From positions 1-44,066 of the forward strand of contig JAAYBL010000071.1 of the NCBI GenBank assembly GCA_012718945.1: a DNA stretch of 44,066 nucleotides, in the 5' to 3' direction. The position numbers and the translations under genes are program-made. A model generated the notes under the pieces. It ran no database searches, was not told the origin of the DNA, and saw only the letters and a program-made list of their open reading frames with translations. The stretch's first letter is position 1, and every line of letters begins with the position of its first letter. Below, in pieces: positions 9,530 to 18,122 of this stretch. This DNA is from Bacteroidales bacterium (GTDB taxonomy: Bacteria > Bacteroidota > Bacteroidia > Bacteroidales > UBA1402).

Positions 9530-12500
9530 ATGAAAACACACCACTTGAACTATATAGAACGCGGGGTATCCCTTTTTGTCGCTTGTTGGCTTCTTCTTAA
9601 CGGTCTATCCGCCGTCAGTAATGTTCGCTTCACCCACTATACAGCCGACGATGGATTGTCGCAAAACAGGGTCATGGACATCATGCAGGACCAGCAGGGT
9701 TTCATGTGGTTTGCTACCTGGGATGGCTTGAACCGTTTCGATGGCAAAAACTTTCGGGTATACAAAGGCGAACCGGGTGATCCTAATGGATTCAGCAACA
9801 ATCGACTGAATTCCATTGAGGAAGACGCTTTCGGTTATTTGTGGATTTCCACCAACGATTTTGAAGTATACCGACTCAACCCAAGGACGGAAGAGTTTCA
9901 GAAATTATCCTACAGCCCCGACAATAACGCTGAAGTTGTCAAACACCCTGTGCAACGAGTAGAGGTACTTAACGGGGATGTGGTGAGCCTTATAACAGCT
10001 GAAGGCTGCTACATGATTCACATTAATCCAGACGCTACCCTTGGCAGGATGCGATACCTCAGTCGTGAAAATGGGTTGTTGGCAGGCAATGATGTAAGGG
10101 CCATACACAAGGATGAAAAAGGGTATACCTGGTTTTTAACCGACAGAGGCGTCACGCATTTTGACCCCGTCACTGGTCATCGTCAACATTATTTTCACCA
10201 GTATCAAAATGAGACGGGGTTTACCTGTTTCCTCAGTTTGGGAGACCAGCTATACCTTGGCTCTGAAAAAGGGCAGGTATGGAGCTGGGATGAGACCGAT
10301 TCGAACTTTAGGGTGAGGAGTCTCAAGGCCGCTGCTGCCATCACGGCCATAACGTCTCTCGATAACCACCGGTTATTGGTCACGACTGCAGGGGATGGCC
10401 TTTATTTAACCGATGAGCGCCTTTCTGTTCTACAGCACATGACTGTTGAAAATTACCCGGCTTTGGCCAGTAATACCATACATTCACTTCACAAAGACAG
10501 CAGGGGTAATGTGTGGTTGGAGGCCCATGCCATGGGGGTGTCTTATTATGAACAGGCCACGGGGCGCTTGTACCACTTCAGACCCAAAAGCGATGAGGAC
10601 ATCGGCTTGGCACAAACTCAACCCAACTTTTTCGTTGTAGAGGATAAAGCGGGACGCACCTGGGTGCACCCTCGCTCCGGAGGCTTTTCTGAGTTCAATC
10701 CAGTGACCAGGGAGCTTATTCCTTTTTACAATGATCCTGACGACCCCAATCGCCGGTTTTTCAACACCATGCACGATGCGTTCATCGATTCCAACGGCAA
10801 TCTGTGGATGAGCACCAGGGCACCAGGATTGGAAAAGTGCACGTTCCAGCAATCCAATTTCAGCTTTTTCACACAACCTTCGTTGGTGCTTACCAACAAT
10901 GGTTGCGAAGTGAGAACAACTTTTGAAGACGGAAAGAGACGCCTGTGGACGGCCGACAAGGAAGGAAAAATAATGATCAAGGCTGCCGATGGTACCACAC
11001 TTGGTTTCCTGATGGAAAACGGACGATTATCTCCCAAGCCGCTCAAGTCGGGTATGATAGCTTACGATATCATTCAGGACAGCAAAAATCGAATATGGTT
11101 AGCCTGCAAAGGCAAAGGACTGGTCGTGTTGACTGAAAAAACGGAAGGGGTATTCACACCCTATTACATCAACCAGGAATTGCCCATCGAACACAGGCCA
11201 AACACGGGCAATATCTATGCTTTGTTAGAAGACCAGGAAGGGCGCATATGGGCCGGAGGTTACGGTGGCGGCCTTAATCTTGTCCTGGAAGAGGAGGGTG
11301 GTTTTCGTTGTGTTCATGTTGGGAACGGACTCAGCACATATCCCTTCGATCGATGCCGCAAAATCAGGGATTTGGCCATGGATGATAAGGGCTTGATCTG
11401 GATTGCGACTGTCAATGGCATTGTGGCGTTTGATCCCCACTTCAGACAACCCTCTGATATCCATTTTTACGAATACAGGAAGGATGGACTGAATCCTAAT
11501 AGCTTGAGAACAAACGATGTGCATTGTATTCATATCGACAATGCCGGCAACCGTTGGTTTGGAACATTTGGGGGCGGTCTCAACCGATTGAGTGCGACGT
11601 TCCAGTTGGAACAAGTGCCTCTGTTCAAGGCGTATGCTCAACCCGATGGTTTGCCCGGTGACATAGTGCTCAGCATAGAAGAAGACTTACAAGGGTATCT
11701 TTGGTTGATAGCCGAAAACAGCATCACACGATTTGATCCACGTTCTTCATACACCGACATCTATAACAAGAATTACGGCCTTGATCCAGTGACGTTTTCC
11801 GAATCTTCTTCCTGTTTGATGGCCAATGGTGATATCTGCGCCGGCACGATGAATGGCTGTTACCGTTTTAGTCCATCCTCCGTCAAAAAGGCCACGTACG
11901 TACCGCCGTTGTTTTTTACCCGGTTTTTCCTGTTTAACAAACTTGTGACACCACAATCTGAGCAGTCGCCCCTCACCAAGCCCTTGGATGAAGTAGAAGT
12001 TATTGAACTCAAGCACAATCAGGATGTGTTCAGCATAGAGTTCGCTGCCCTTGATTACCGGGCACCTGAGAATATTCAATACGCGTATCGATTGGAACCC
12101 ATCGATAAGGATTGGATCAATTCGCACAAGAGTAATCAGATCTCTTACACTCGATTGGCACCTGGCGAATACACCTTCAGGGTGCGATCTACCAACAGCG
12201 AGGGATTTTGGATGGCCAATGAACGCAGCCTGCGACTGATTATCAAGCCTTCGTTCTGGCAAACATCCTGGGCCATTCTCCTTTATTGTGTGGTAGGTTT
12301 GCTGGTGTTTTTGGGTACGCTCTATTTTTTCATCACCATTTACAAGCTCAAGTCTGAGGTGACCATCGAACAGAAAGTGGGCGATTTGAAAATGCGTTTT
12401 TTCACGGAGATGTCTCACGAACTGCGCACACCCTTGACCTTAATTGCCGGTCCTGTAGAGCATGTGATGCAGGATAAAGGGCTCTCGCAGGAATCCAGAA

Positions 12501-13942
12501 ACAACCTGTCTATCGTACAACGCAACATCGATCGGATGATGCGTTTGATTACACAGTTGTTGGATTTTAGAAAGGTTCATGATAATAAAATGACCCTCAA
12601 AGTGGAAGAAACCCCCATTGGGGCCCTTACCGCCCGTATTGCGACCAATTTTGAACCGACAGCCCAGGAAAGGGGCATCCGATTTAACGTGTTCGATCAA
12701 ACCCAGGGGGTCACTGTCTTTCTCGACAGGGATAAATACGACACCATCTTTTACAACCTATTGTCCAATGCCTTTAAATTTACTCCGGGAGGAAAAGGGG
12801 TAACGGTGACGTTGAAAAACGATCATAGTGAGGTTGTGTTGTTGGTGGAAGACGAAGGAAAGGGTATTTCCAAAGAACGTCAGACCCATTTGTTTGAGCG
12901 ATTCTTCTCATACGATGATACGAGTAAAATACCCGGAACAGGTATAGGTCTCAATCTGGTCAAGGAATTGGTGGAACTGCACGGAGGTACCATTGGCGTT
13001 ACGAGTGAAGAAGGTAAAGGATCGATTTTTGAAGTACGCTTCAAATTGGGATCATCGCACCTGAAAAATAAACCGGTGGTCATTGTTCAGCGTGAGCAGG
13101 AACTGCCCGATGTTATAGAGCAGCAGGTGGTTAGGGCTAAGTCGCTGGAACAACCTGCTCAGAGCGAGCATCAACCCCTGTTGTTGGTTGTGGAAGACAA
13201 CGTTGAATTGCGCCATTTCCTTACCTCCATTCTCTCCAAGAAATACAGGGTGGCAGACGCTGCCGATGGTTTGGCGGCCTGGAACATGATGGGCAATTTA
13301 ATGCCTGACTTTGTGATTTCAGATATGATGATGCCAGTGATGGACGGTTTGGAACTGACCCGTCACATCAGGAGTGACAACCGTACCTGTCACATTCCCG
13401 TCATCCTTTTGACGGCCAAGTCAGATCCCGAATCAAAGTTGGAAAGTATACAGTCAGGGGTGGATGATTTCATCACCAAGCCCTTCAGCGCCGCCTATCT
13501 GGAGGCACGCATTGAAAATATTTTCCTGCAAAGGCGATTGCTGCAGGATAAATTCAGAAATGATTTATTTGCCTCCAAAGCGGAGTCTGTGATCCCTTCG
13601 GGCAATCTTCAGTCACAGGACGCAGACTTCTTGAAGCTCATCATGGATTTCATGGAAGAGAATATGTCTAACAGCGAACTGACCGTCGAAATGCTGGTGT
13701 CTGAAGCTGGCATGGGACGAACCGTCTTTTTCAACAAACTTAAAGGGCTGTTAGGCATGTCTCCCATTGAATTTATCAAGGAGACACGCATCAAAAGGGC
13801 GGCCGAATTGCTCGAAACGGGCAAGTACAATGTTTCAGAAGTCAGTTTCCAAATTGGCATGAACGATGCCCGTTATTTCAGTAAGTGCTTCAAACTTAAA
13901 TATGGAGTAACGCCCTCTGAGTATAAGAATAAAACTGTCTGA
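9530..13942 (+). CDS. Hybrid two-component system sensor/regulator (HTCS): beta-propeller repeats, Y_Y_Y, HisKA, HATPase_c, receiver, AraC HTH
   Basis: N-terminal repeats such as DDGLSQNRVMDIMQDQQGFMWFATWDGLNRFDG; H-box FFTEMSHELRTPLTLIAGP; ATPase LLSNAFKFTPGGKG and GTGIGLNLVKELVELHGG; receiver VISDMMMPVMDGLEL; AraC tail FQIGMNDARYFSKCFKLKYGVTPSEYK. The ORF track opens at TTG 9503; ATG 9530 is preferred. Confidence 0.95.
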   Translation: MKTHHLNYIERGVSLFVACWLLLNGLSAVSNVRFTHYTADDGLSQNRVMDIMQDQQGFMWFATWDGLNRFDGKNFRVYKGEPGDPNGFSNNRLNSIEEDAFGYLWISTNDFEVYRLNPRTEEFQKLSYSPDNNAEVVKHPVQRVEVLNGDVVSLITAEGCYMIHINPDATLGRMRYLSRENGLLAGNDVRAIHKDEKGYTWFLTDRGVTHFDPVTGHRQHYFHQYQNETGFTCFLSLGDQLYLGSEKGQVWSWDETDSNFRVRSLKAAAAITAITSLDNHRLLVTTAGDGLYLTDERLSVLQHMTVENYPALASNTIHSLHKDSRGNVWLEAHAMGVSYYEQATGRLYHFRPKSDEDIGLAQTQPNFFVVEDKAGRTWVHPRSGGFSEFNPVTRELIPFYNDPDDPNRRFFNTMHDAFIDSNGNLWMSTRAPGLEKCTFQQSNFSFFTQPSLVLTNNGCEVRTTFEDGKRRLWTADKEGKIMIKAADGTTLGFLMENGRLSPKPLKSGMIAYDIIQDSKNRIWLACKGKGLVVLTEKTEGVFTPYYINQELPIEHRPNTGNIYALLEDQEGRIWAGGYGGGLNLVLEEEGGFRCVHVGNGLSTYPFDRCRKIRDLAMDDKGLIWIATVNGIVAFDPHFRQPSDIHFYEYRKDGLNPNSLRTNDVHCIHIDNAGNRWFGTFGGGLNRLSATFQLEQVPLFKAYAQPDGLPGDIVLSIEEDLQGYLWLIAENSITRFDPRSSYTDIYNKNYGLDPVTFSESSSCLMANGDICAGTMNGCYRFSPSSVKKATYVPPLFFTRFFLFNKLVTPQSEQSPLTKPLDEVEVIELKHNQDVFSIEFAALDYRAPENIQYAYRLEPIDKDWINSHKSNQISYTRLAPGEYTFRVRSTNSEGFWMANERSLRLIIKPSFWQTSWAILLYCVVGLLVFLGTLYFFITIYKLKSEVTIEQKVGDLKMRFFTEMSHELRTPLTLIAGPVEHVMQDKGLSQESRNNLSIVQRNIDRMMRLITQLLDFRKVHDNKMTLKVEETPIGALTARIATNFEPTAQERGIRFNVFDQTQGVTVFLDRDKYDTIFYNLLSNAFKFTPGGKGVTVTLKNDHSEVVLLVEDEGKGISKERQTHLFERFFSYDDTSKIPGTGIGLNLVKELVELHGGTIGVTSEEGKGSIFEVRFKLGSSHLKNKPVVIVQREQELPDVIEQQVVRAKSLEQPAQSEHQPLLLVVEDNVELRHFLTSILSKKYRVADAADGLAAWNMMGNLMPDFVISDMMMPVMDGLELTRHIRSDNRTCHIPVILLTAKSDPESKLESIQSGVDDFITKPFSAAYLEARIENIFLQRRLLQDKFRNDLFASKAESVIPSGNLQSQDADFLKLIMDFMEENMSNSELTVEMLVSEAGMGRTVFFNKLKGLLGMSPIEFIKETRIKRAAELLETGKYNVSEVSFQIGMNDARYFSKCFKLKYGVTPSEYKNKTV

Positions 13943-13965
13943 CGTCAAAAATCCCCATTGAGTCT

Positions 13966-16038
13966 ATGAAATCACTTCGGTTTGCGTTGCTCTTCATCCT
14001 GTCTTTCTCCTTTATGTCTGCCAAAGCATACGACATTGTTGTCGCCCAAGACGGTACAGGTCAATTTACATCCATTCAGGCAGCCATTTCATCGGTCAGG
14101 GATTTTAGGCCCGAAGGTAGAACGGTCATCTTTATCCGTAAGGGAGTGTACAAGGAAAAGGTGGTGTTGCCCACTCAGAAAACGGCTATCACGTTGATTG
14201 GTGAGGACAGGGACAGTACCATCATTACCTGGGACGACCACGCCAACATCAACAAAATGGGTACGTTTAAAACGTTTACCTTTTTCATCGGAGGCAATGA
14301 TATTGTCCTTGAAAACCTGACCATCGAAAACAACGCCCCTCAGAAAGGGCAGGCCGTGGCCTTGCATGTGGAGGGTGATCGCTGTGTACTGATTAATTGC
14401 CGGGTGTTGGGCAATCAAGACACTGTTTATCTGGGACGGGAAGGCTGTCGGTTTTACGCCCACAACTGTTACATCGAGGGCACCACCGACTTTATTTTCG
14501 GAGCCTCCACCGCTTGGTTTGAAGGGTGTACCATCCATTGCAAACGCAATTCTTACATAACCGCCGCTTCTACTCCCCAGCACATTCCCTATGGTTTCAT
14601 TTTTAACAATTGCACCATAACCCACGATGCATCGGTGACCAGCATGTACTTGGGACGACCATGGCGCGCATATGCCATGACGTTGTTTATGAACTGCCAT
14701 TTACCTGCCATCATCAACCCGGCTGGTTGGGAAAACTGGCGCAATCCCGCCAACGAGTTAACGGCACGGTATTTCGAATATGCCAACACAGGGCCTGGGG
14801 CTGATCGTTCCAAACGTGTCGGTTGGAGCCATGAACTGACCGAGGTAGAAGCCGCCAGCATACCGCTCCATCGGGTTCTTGGTGATTGGGATCCTATGGC
14901 CAATCTGAACCAACAAGCGTATATGGCGTTGGCCAAACGGGTGGCTGAAGCCGAGATGACGCGTAATCCTCAAGCCTGGATGATTGACTTCAATAAAACA
15001 CCGCGTTGGAATTACACGCATGGTGTGGTCTGCTCAGCTTTGCTTGATTTGTGGGAAGCCACGGGCGATGAACGCTATGTAAAGTACGTCAAAGCGTATG
15101 CCGACACGGCTATTCTGGCCGACGGTTCGGTGGGTTTCAACTACAAGCGATCCAATTACAACCTCGACCACATTACACCTGGTAACATCCTCTACAGGCT
15201 TTCAGCCACGTATGGTACGGAAAAATACCGCTTGGCCATTGAATTTTTGAGGCAGCAACTCAGGGAACAACCCAGGACCTCGGAAGGCGGTTTTTGGCAT
15301 AAGAAAGTGTATCCTCATCAAATGTGGCTGGATGGTTTGTTTATGGCCACCCCTTTCCTTGCTCAATACGCGGTGTTTGCAAAAGAACCAGCCGCCATGG
15401 ACGATGCTGTGAAGCAACTACTCCTGGTAGCTGAAAAAACCTACGATCCGGTCACTGGTTTGTACACCCACGCCTGGGATGAAAGTAAGTCCCAGGCTTG
15501 GGCCGATCCGAAAACAGGCAAATCCCATCATTTCTGGGGACGCAGTGTGGGCTGGTACGCCATGGCGCTGGTGGATGCCCTTGATTTCATTCCAGAAGAC
15601 CATCCGCAACGGGCTGCTGTCATCAAGGTGCTCAACAACCTGGCACAGTCGGTGGTCCGTTGGCAGGATGCTGAAACCGGCACATGGTATCAATTGCTGA
15701 ATCTGGCTGATCGAAAAGCTGATGGCAATTACCTGGAGTCTTCTTGTTCAGCCATGTTTGTCTATGCCCTGGTGAAAGGTGTCAACCAAGGATACCTGGA
15801 CCAAAGCTACATGACGGCTGTTCATAAAGGTTTCAGGGGCTTGCTTCATCAATTTCTGGCGTTTAATCCTGATGGCACCCTTAGTATCACGCAGACGTGT
15901 AGTGTGGCTGGACTCGGTGGGAATCCTTACCGGGACGGTTCCTTTGAATACTACATCAGTGAGCGGGTACGCCAGGACGATCCTAAGGCCACCGGCCCCT
16001 TTATCAGGGCATGTCTGGAATTGAGCAAGGCCAACTAA
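13966..16038 (+). CDS. Secreted two-domain pectin enzyme: CE8 pectin methylesterase fused to GH105-type unsaturated rhamnogalacturonyl/galacturonyl hydrolase
   Basis: Signal peptide MKSLRFALLFILSFSFMSAKA. CE8 motifs GNQDTVYLG, GTTDFIFGAS, YLGRPWRAYA. GH105-like region RWNYTHGVVCSALLDLWEATGD, VYPHQMWLDGLFMATPFLAQYA, FWGRSVGWYAMALVDAL. Confidence 0.9.
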   Translation: MKSLRFALLFILSFSFMSAKAYDIVVAQDGTGQFTSIQAAISSVRDFRPEGRTVIFIRKGVYKEKVVLPTQKTAITLIGEDRDSTIITWDDHANINKMGTFKTFTFFIGGNDIVLENLTIENNAPQKGQAVALHVEGDRCVLINCRVLGNQDTVYLGREGCRFYAHNCYIEGTTDFIFGASTAWFEGCTIHCKRNSYITAASTPQHIPYGFIFNNCTITHDASVTSMYLGRPWRAYAMTLFMNCHLPAIINPAGWENWRNPANELTARYFEYANTGPGADRSKRVGWSHELTEVEAASIPLHRVLGDWDPMANLNQQAYMALAKRVAEAEMTRNPQAWMIDFNKTPRWNYTHGVVCSALLDLWEATGDERYVKYVKAYADTAILADGSVGFNYKRSNYNLDHITPGNILYRLSATYGTEKYRLAIEFLRQQLREQPRTSEGGFWHKKVYPHQMWLDGLFMATPFLAQYAVFAKEPAAMDDAVKQLLLVAEKTYDPVTGLYTHAWDESKSQAWADPKTGKSHHFWGRSVGWYAMALVDALDFIPEDHPQRAAVIKVLNNLAQSVVRWQDAETGTWYQLLNLADRKADGNYLESSCSAMFVYALVKGVNQGYLDQSYMTAVHKGFRGLLHQFLAFNPDGTLSITQTCSVAGLGGNPYRDGSFEYYISERVRQDDPKATGPFIRACLELSKAN

Positions 16039-16100
16039 TCTGACCCTTTTGACACTTTTGTTGAATTCACTAGTCGTACTTTGGATTAATAAAGGACGGT

Positions 16101-17750
16101 ATGATTCATCGATCATTCGTTGGTATCGCTCGGTTACTATTGCTAACATGCCCGTGCACTGGAGCCCTATCTTCAGTAGCACAGATGTCTGTTTCAGTGA
16201 ATGAGGTAGAGCGTGCTATGCTTAAAGCCACACGGTATATGGTCGATAGTGTGAGTACCAACGGTGGCTATGTGTCCTCTTATTTGCCCGACTTTTCAAG
16301 GCGATGGGGTGAAATGGAAGCTTATCCAACCATGATTTGGGTACAAGATCCTGGAACTGTCAGTATGGGGTACCTCTTTCTTGATGCCTATCACACCACC
16401 AAGGATGAGTACTATTACCAGGCCGCTCAAAAAGTGGCCCATGCGCTGATTTGGGGTCAACTGCCTGAAGGTGGTTGGAATTATATGATTGATTTTGCCG
16501 GAGACCGTTCCCTAAAGCAGTGGTACAAAACCATTGGCAAGAATGGATGGCGCTTGGAAGAGTTCCATCGGTACTACGGCAACTCAACCTTTGATGATGA
16601 TGTCACGTCAAATGCTGCCCGCTTTCTTTTATGCATGTACCTGGAAAAGCTGGAACCTCAGTACAAGCCATCGTTGGAAAAAGCCATCGATTGCATTCTC
16701 AACGCTCAGTATCCTAACGGTGGTTGGCCTCAACGCTACCCCAAAAAAAAGGACCTGAACGAAGATGATGGGATTGACTATACGGGCTATTATACCTTCA
16801 ACGACGATGTCATTTGGGAAAACATCCAATTCTTACTGCAGTGTTATGAGGTTTTGGGTGAAGTCCGCTTCCTTGATCCCATTCTTCGGGGTATGGATTT
16901 TTACCTGTTGTCTCAAGATGCTTGTGGTGCCTGGGGGCAACAACTGTCCTTAGATATGAAAGTAGCCGGTGCGCGTAGTTACGAACCTGCTGCCTTCTTG
17001 TCCCAAACCACCTATGTCAACGCCATGCTTCTGCTCACGTTTTATCAATATACAGGTGATCGTCGTTTCTTGTCCCGTGTGCCTGATGCAATCAAATGGC
17101 TGGAAAAAAACAGGTTGCCTCAGGATGCTTCCGGAAGAGGTGCGACGCATCCAGCCTTTGTTGATGTGAAGACAGGCACCCCCGTATATGTTCATCGGAA
17201 TGGTTCAAATGTCGCTAACGGCGCGTATTATGTCAATGATAAAGACGACCTGCCGTTGGCTCATTACGGAGCAAAACGGATCATACCTGTCGAGCATCTG
17301 AAGGCGGAGTACCAGCGTGTTGCTAACCTTACGGTTGAAGAGGCGACTAAAGACTCACCCCTCAAAGTGGGTAGGTACAAGGGTGTCAAGCTCCCTCAGT
17401 CTGCTTTTCGTGTTAATAGACCACTTTCCCCATTCTTGGGCGATACTATACGCGTTGATCAGGTATTGAGTGCGTTGGATGATCGAGGCAGGTGGTTGGT
17501 CAAGCACGCGTTTACCAGCCATCCCTACAGGGGTGAAGGAGGAATGAAGGCTTCGACAACAGCGTATGCTTCGACCAATGTGGGTGATGAGGCAGACACG
17601 TCACCCTATCGAGACACAACAGATCAATTGTACCTTTCAACGGCTCAATACATCCGAAACATGAAGATCTTGATTGATTACTTGGTACAAGCAAAAGGCA
17701 TGCTCGATGAGCCTCAATCAACGACAACAAAAAACAGGAATCCAATATAA
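16101..17750 (+). CDS. Pectate lyase, PL10 type
   Basis: N-terminal signal-like segment; GGWNYMIDFAGDRSLKQWYKTIGKNGWRLEEFHRYYGNSTFDDDVTSNA, ILNAQYPNGGWPQRYP, YYTFNDDVIWENIQFLL, typical of PF09492-like pectate lyases. Confidence 0.85.
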   Translation: MIHRSFVGIARLLLLTCPCTGALSSVAQMSVSVNEVERAMLKATRYMVDSVSTNGGYVSSYLPDFSRRWGEMEAYPTMIWVQDPGTVSMGYLFLDAYHTTKDEYYYQAAQKVAHALIWGQLPEGGWNYMIDFAGDRSLKQWYKTIGKNGWRLEEFHRYYGNSTFDDDVTSNAARFLLCMYLEKLEPQYKPSLEKAIDCILNAQYPNGGWPQRYPKKKDLNEDDGIDYTGYYTFNDDVIWENIQFLLQCYEVLGEVRFLDPILRGMDFYLLSQDACGAWGQQLSLDMKVAGARSYEPAAFLSQTTYVNAMLLLTFYQYTGDRRFLSRVPDAIKWLEKNRLPQDASGRGATHPAFVDVKTGTPVYVHRNGSNVANGAYYVNDKDDLPLAHYGAKRIIPVEHLKAEYQRVANLTVEEATKDSPLKVGRYKGVKLPQSAFRVNRPLSPFLGDTIRVDQVLSALDDRGRWLVKHAFTSHPYRGEGGMKASTTAYASTNVGDEADTSPYRDTTDQLYLSTAQYIRNMKILIDYLVQAKGMLDEPQSTTTKNRNPI

Positions 17751-17761
17751 ATTCAGATAGT

Positions 17762-18094
17762 ATGGCAAGTAAACAATTCATTCCCGCCAATGAGGGCTGG
17801 GAAGACCTTGGAGGTGGCGTTTCACGTCAAATCATGGGATGGGATAAACAGCTGATGATGGTTAAGGTCCGTTTTGAAAAACAGGCTGTTGGTGCCCCTC
17901 ACGCGCATCCGCACACCCAATCAACGTATTGCATCGATGGCGTCTTTGAGTTTACCATCGATGGTGTGAAAACGGTCATAAAACAAGGAGAGGGTTTGTA
18001 CATTGCACCCAATCAACAGCATGGAACCACCTGTCTTGAGGCTGGAACGCTGCTTGATGTATTCAGTCCCTATCGGGAAGACTTTTTGAAATAG
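17762..18094 (+). CDS. kdgF: Cupin protein, KdgF-like (unsaturated uronate linearisation)
   Basis: 110 aa single cupin with no signal peptide: GVSRQIMGWDKQLMMVKVRFEKQAVGAPHAHPHTQSTYCIDGVFEFTIDG...GEGLYIAPNQQHGTTCLEAGTLLDVFSPYREDFL. Located in the pectin gene block. Confidence 0.8.
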   Translation: MASKQFIPANEGWEDLGGGVSRQIMGWDKQLMMVKVRFEKQAVGAPHAHPHTQSTYCIDGVFEFTIDGVKTVIKQGEGLYIAPNQQHGTTCLEAGTLLDVFSPYREDFLK

Positions 18095-18122
18095 GAAGCC
18101 TGGCTTCAAAAGTGTAAATACC

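Noticed and set aside
11747-12418. 223-aa minus-strand ORF opposite the HTCS gene
   Set aside because: Fully inside the HTCS coding sequence with no domain resemblance or promoter.
14089-14700. 203-aa minus-strand ORF opposite the CE8-GH105 gene
   Set aside because: Shadow of a strong CE8 coding region.
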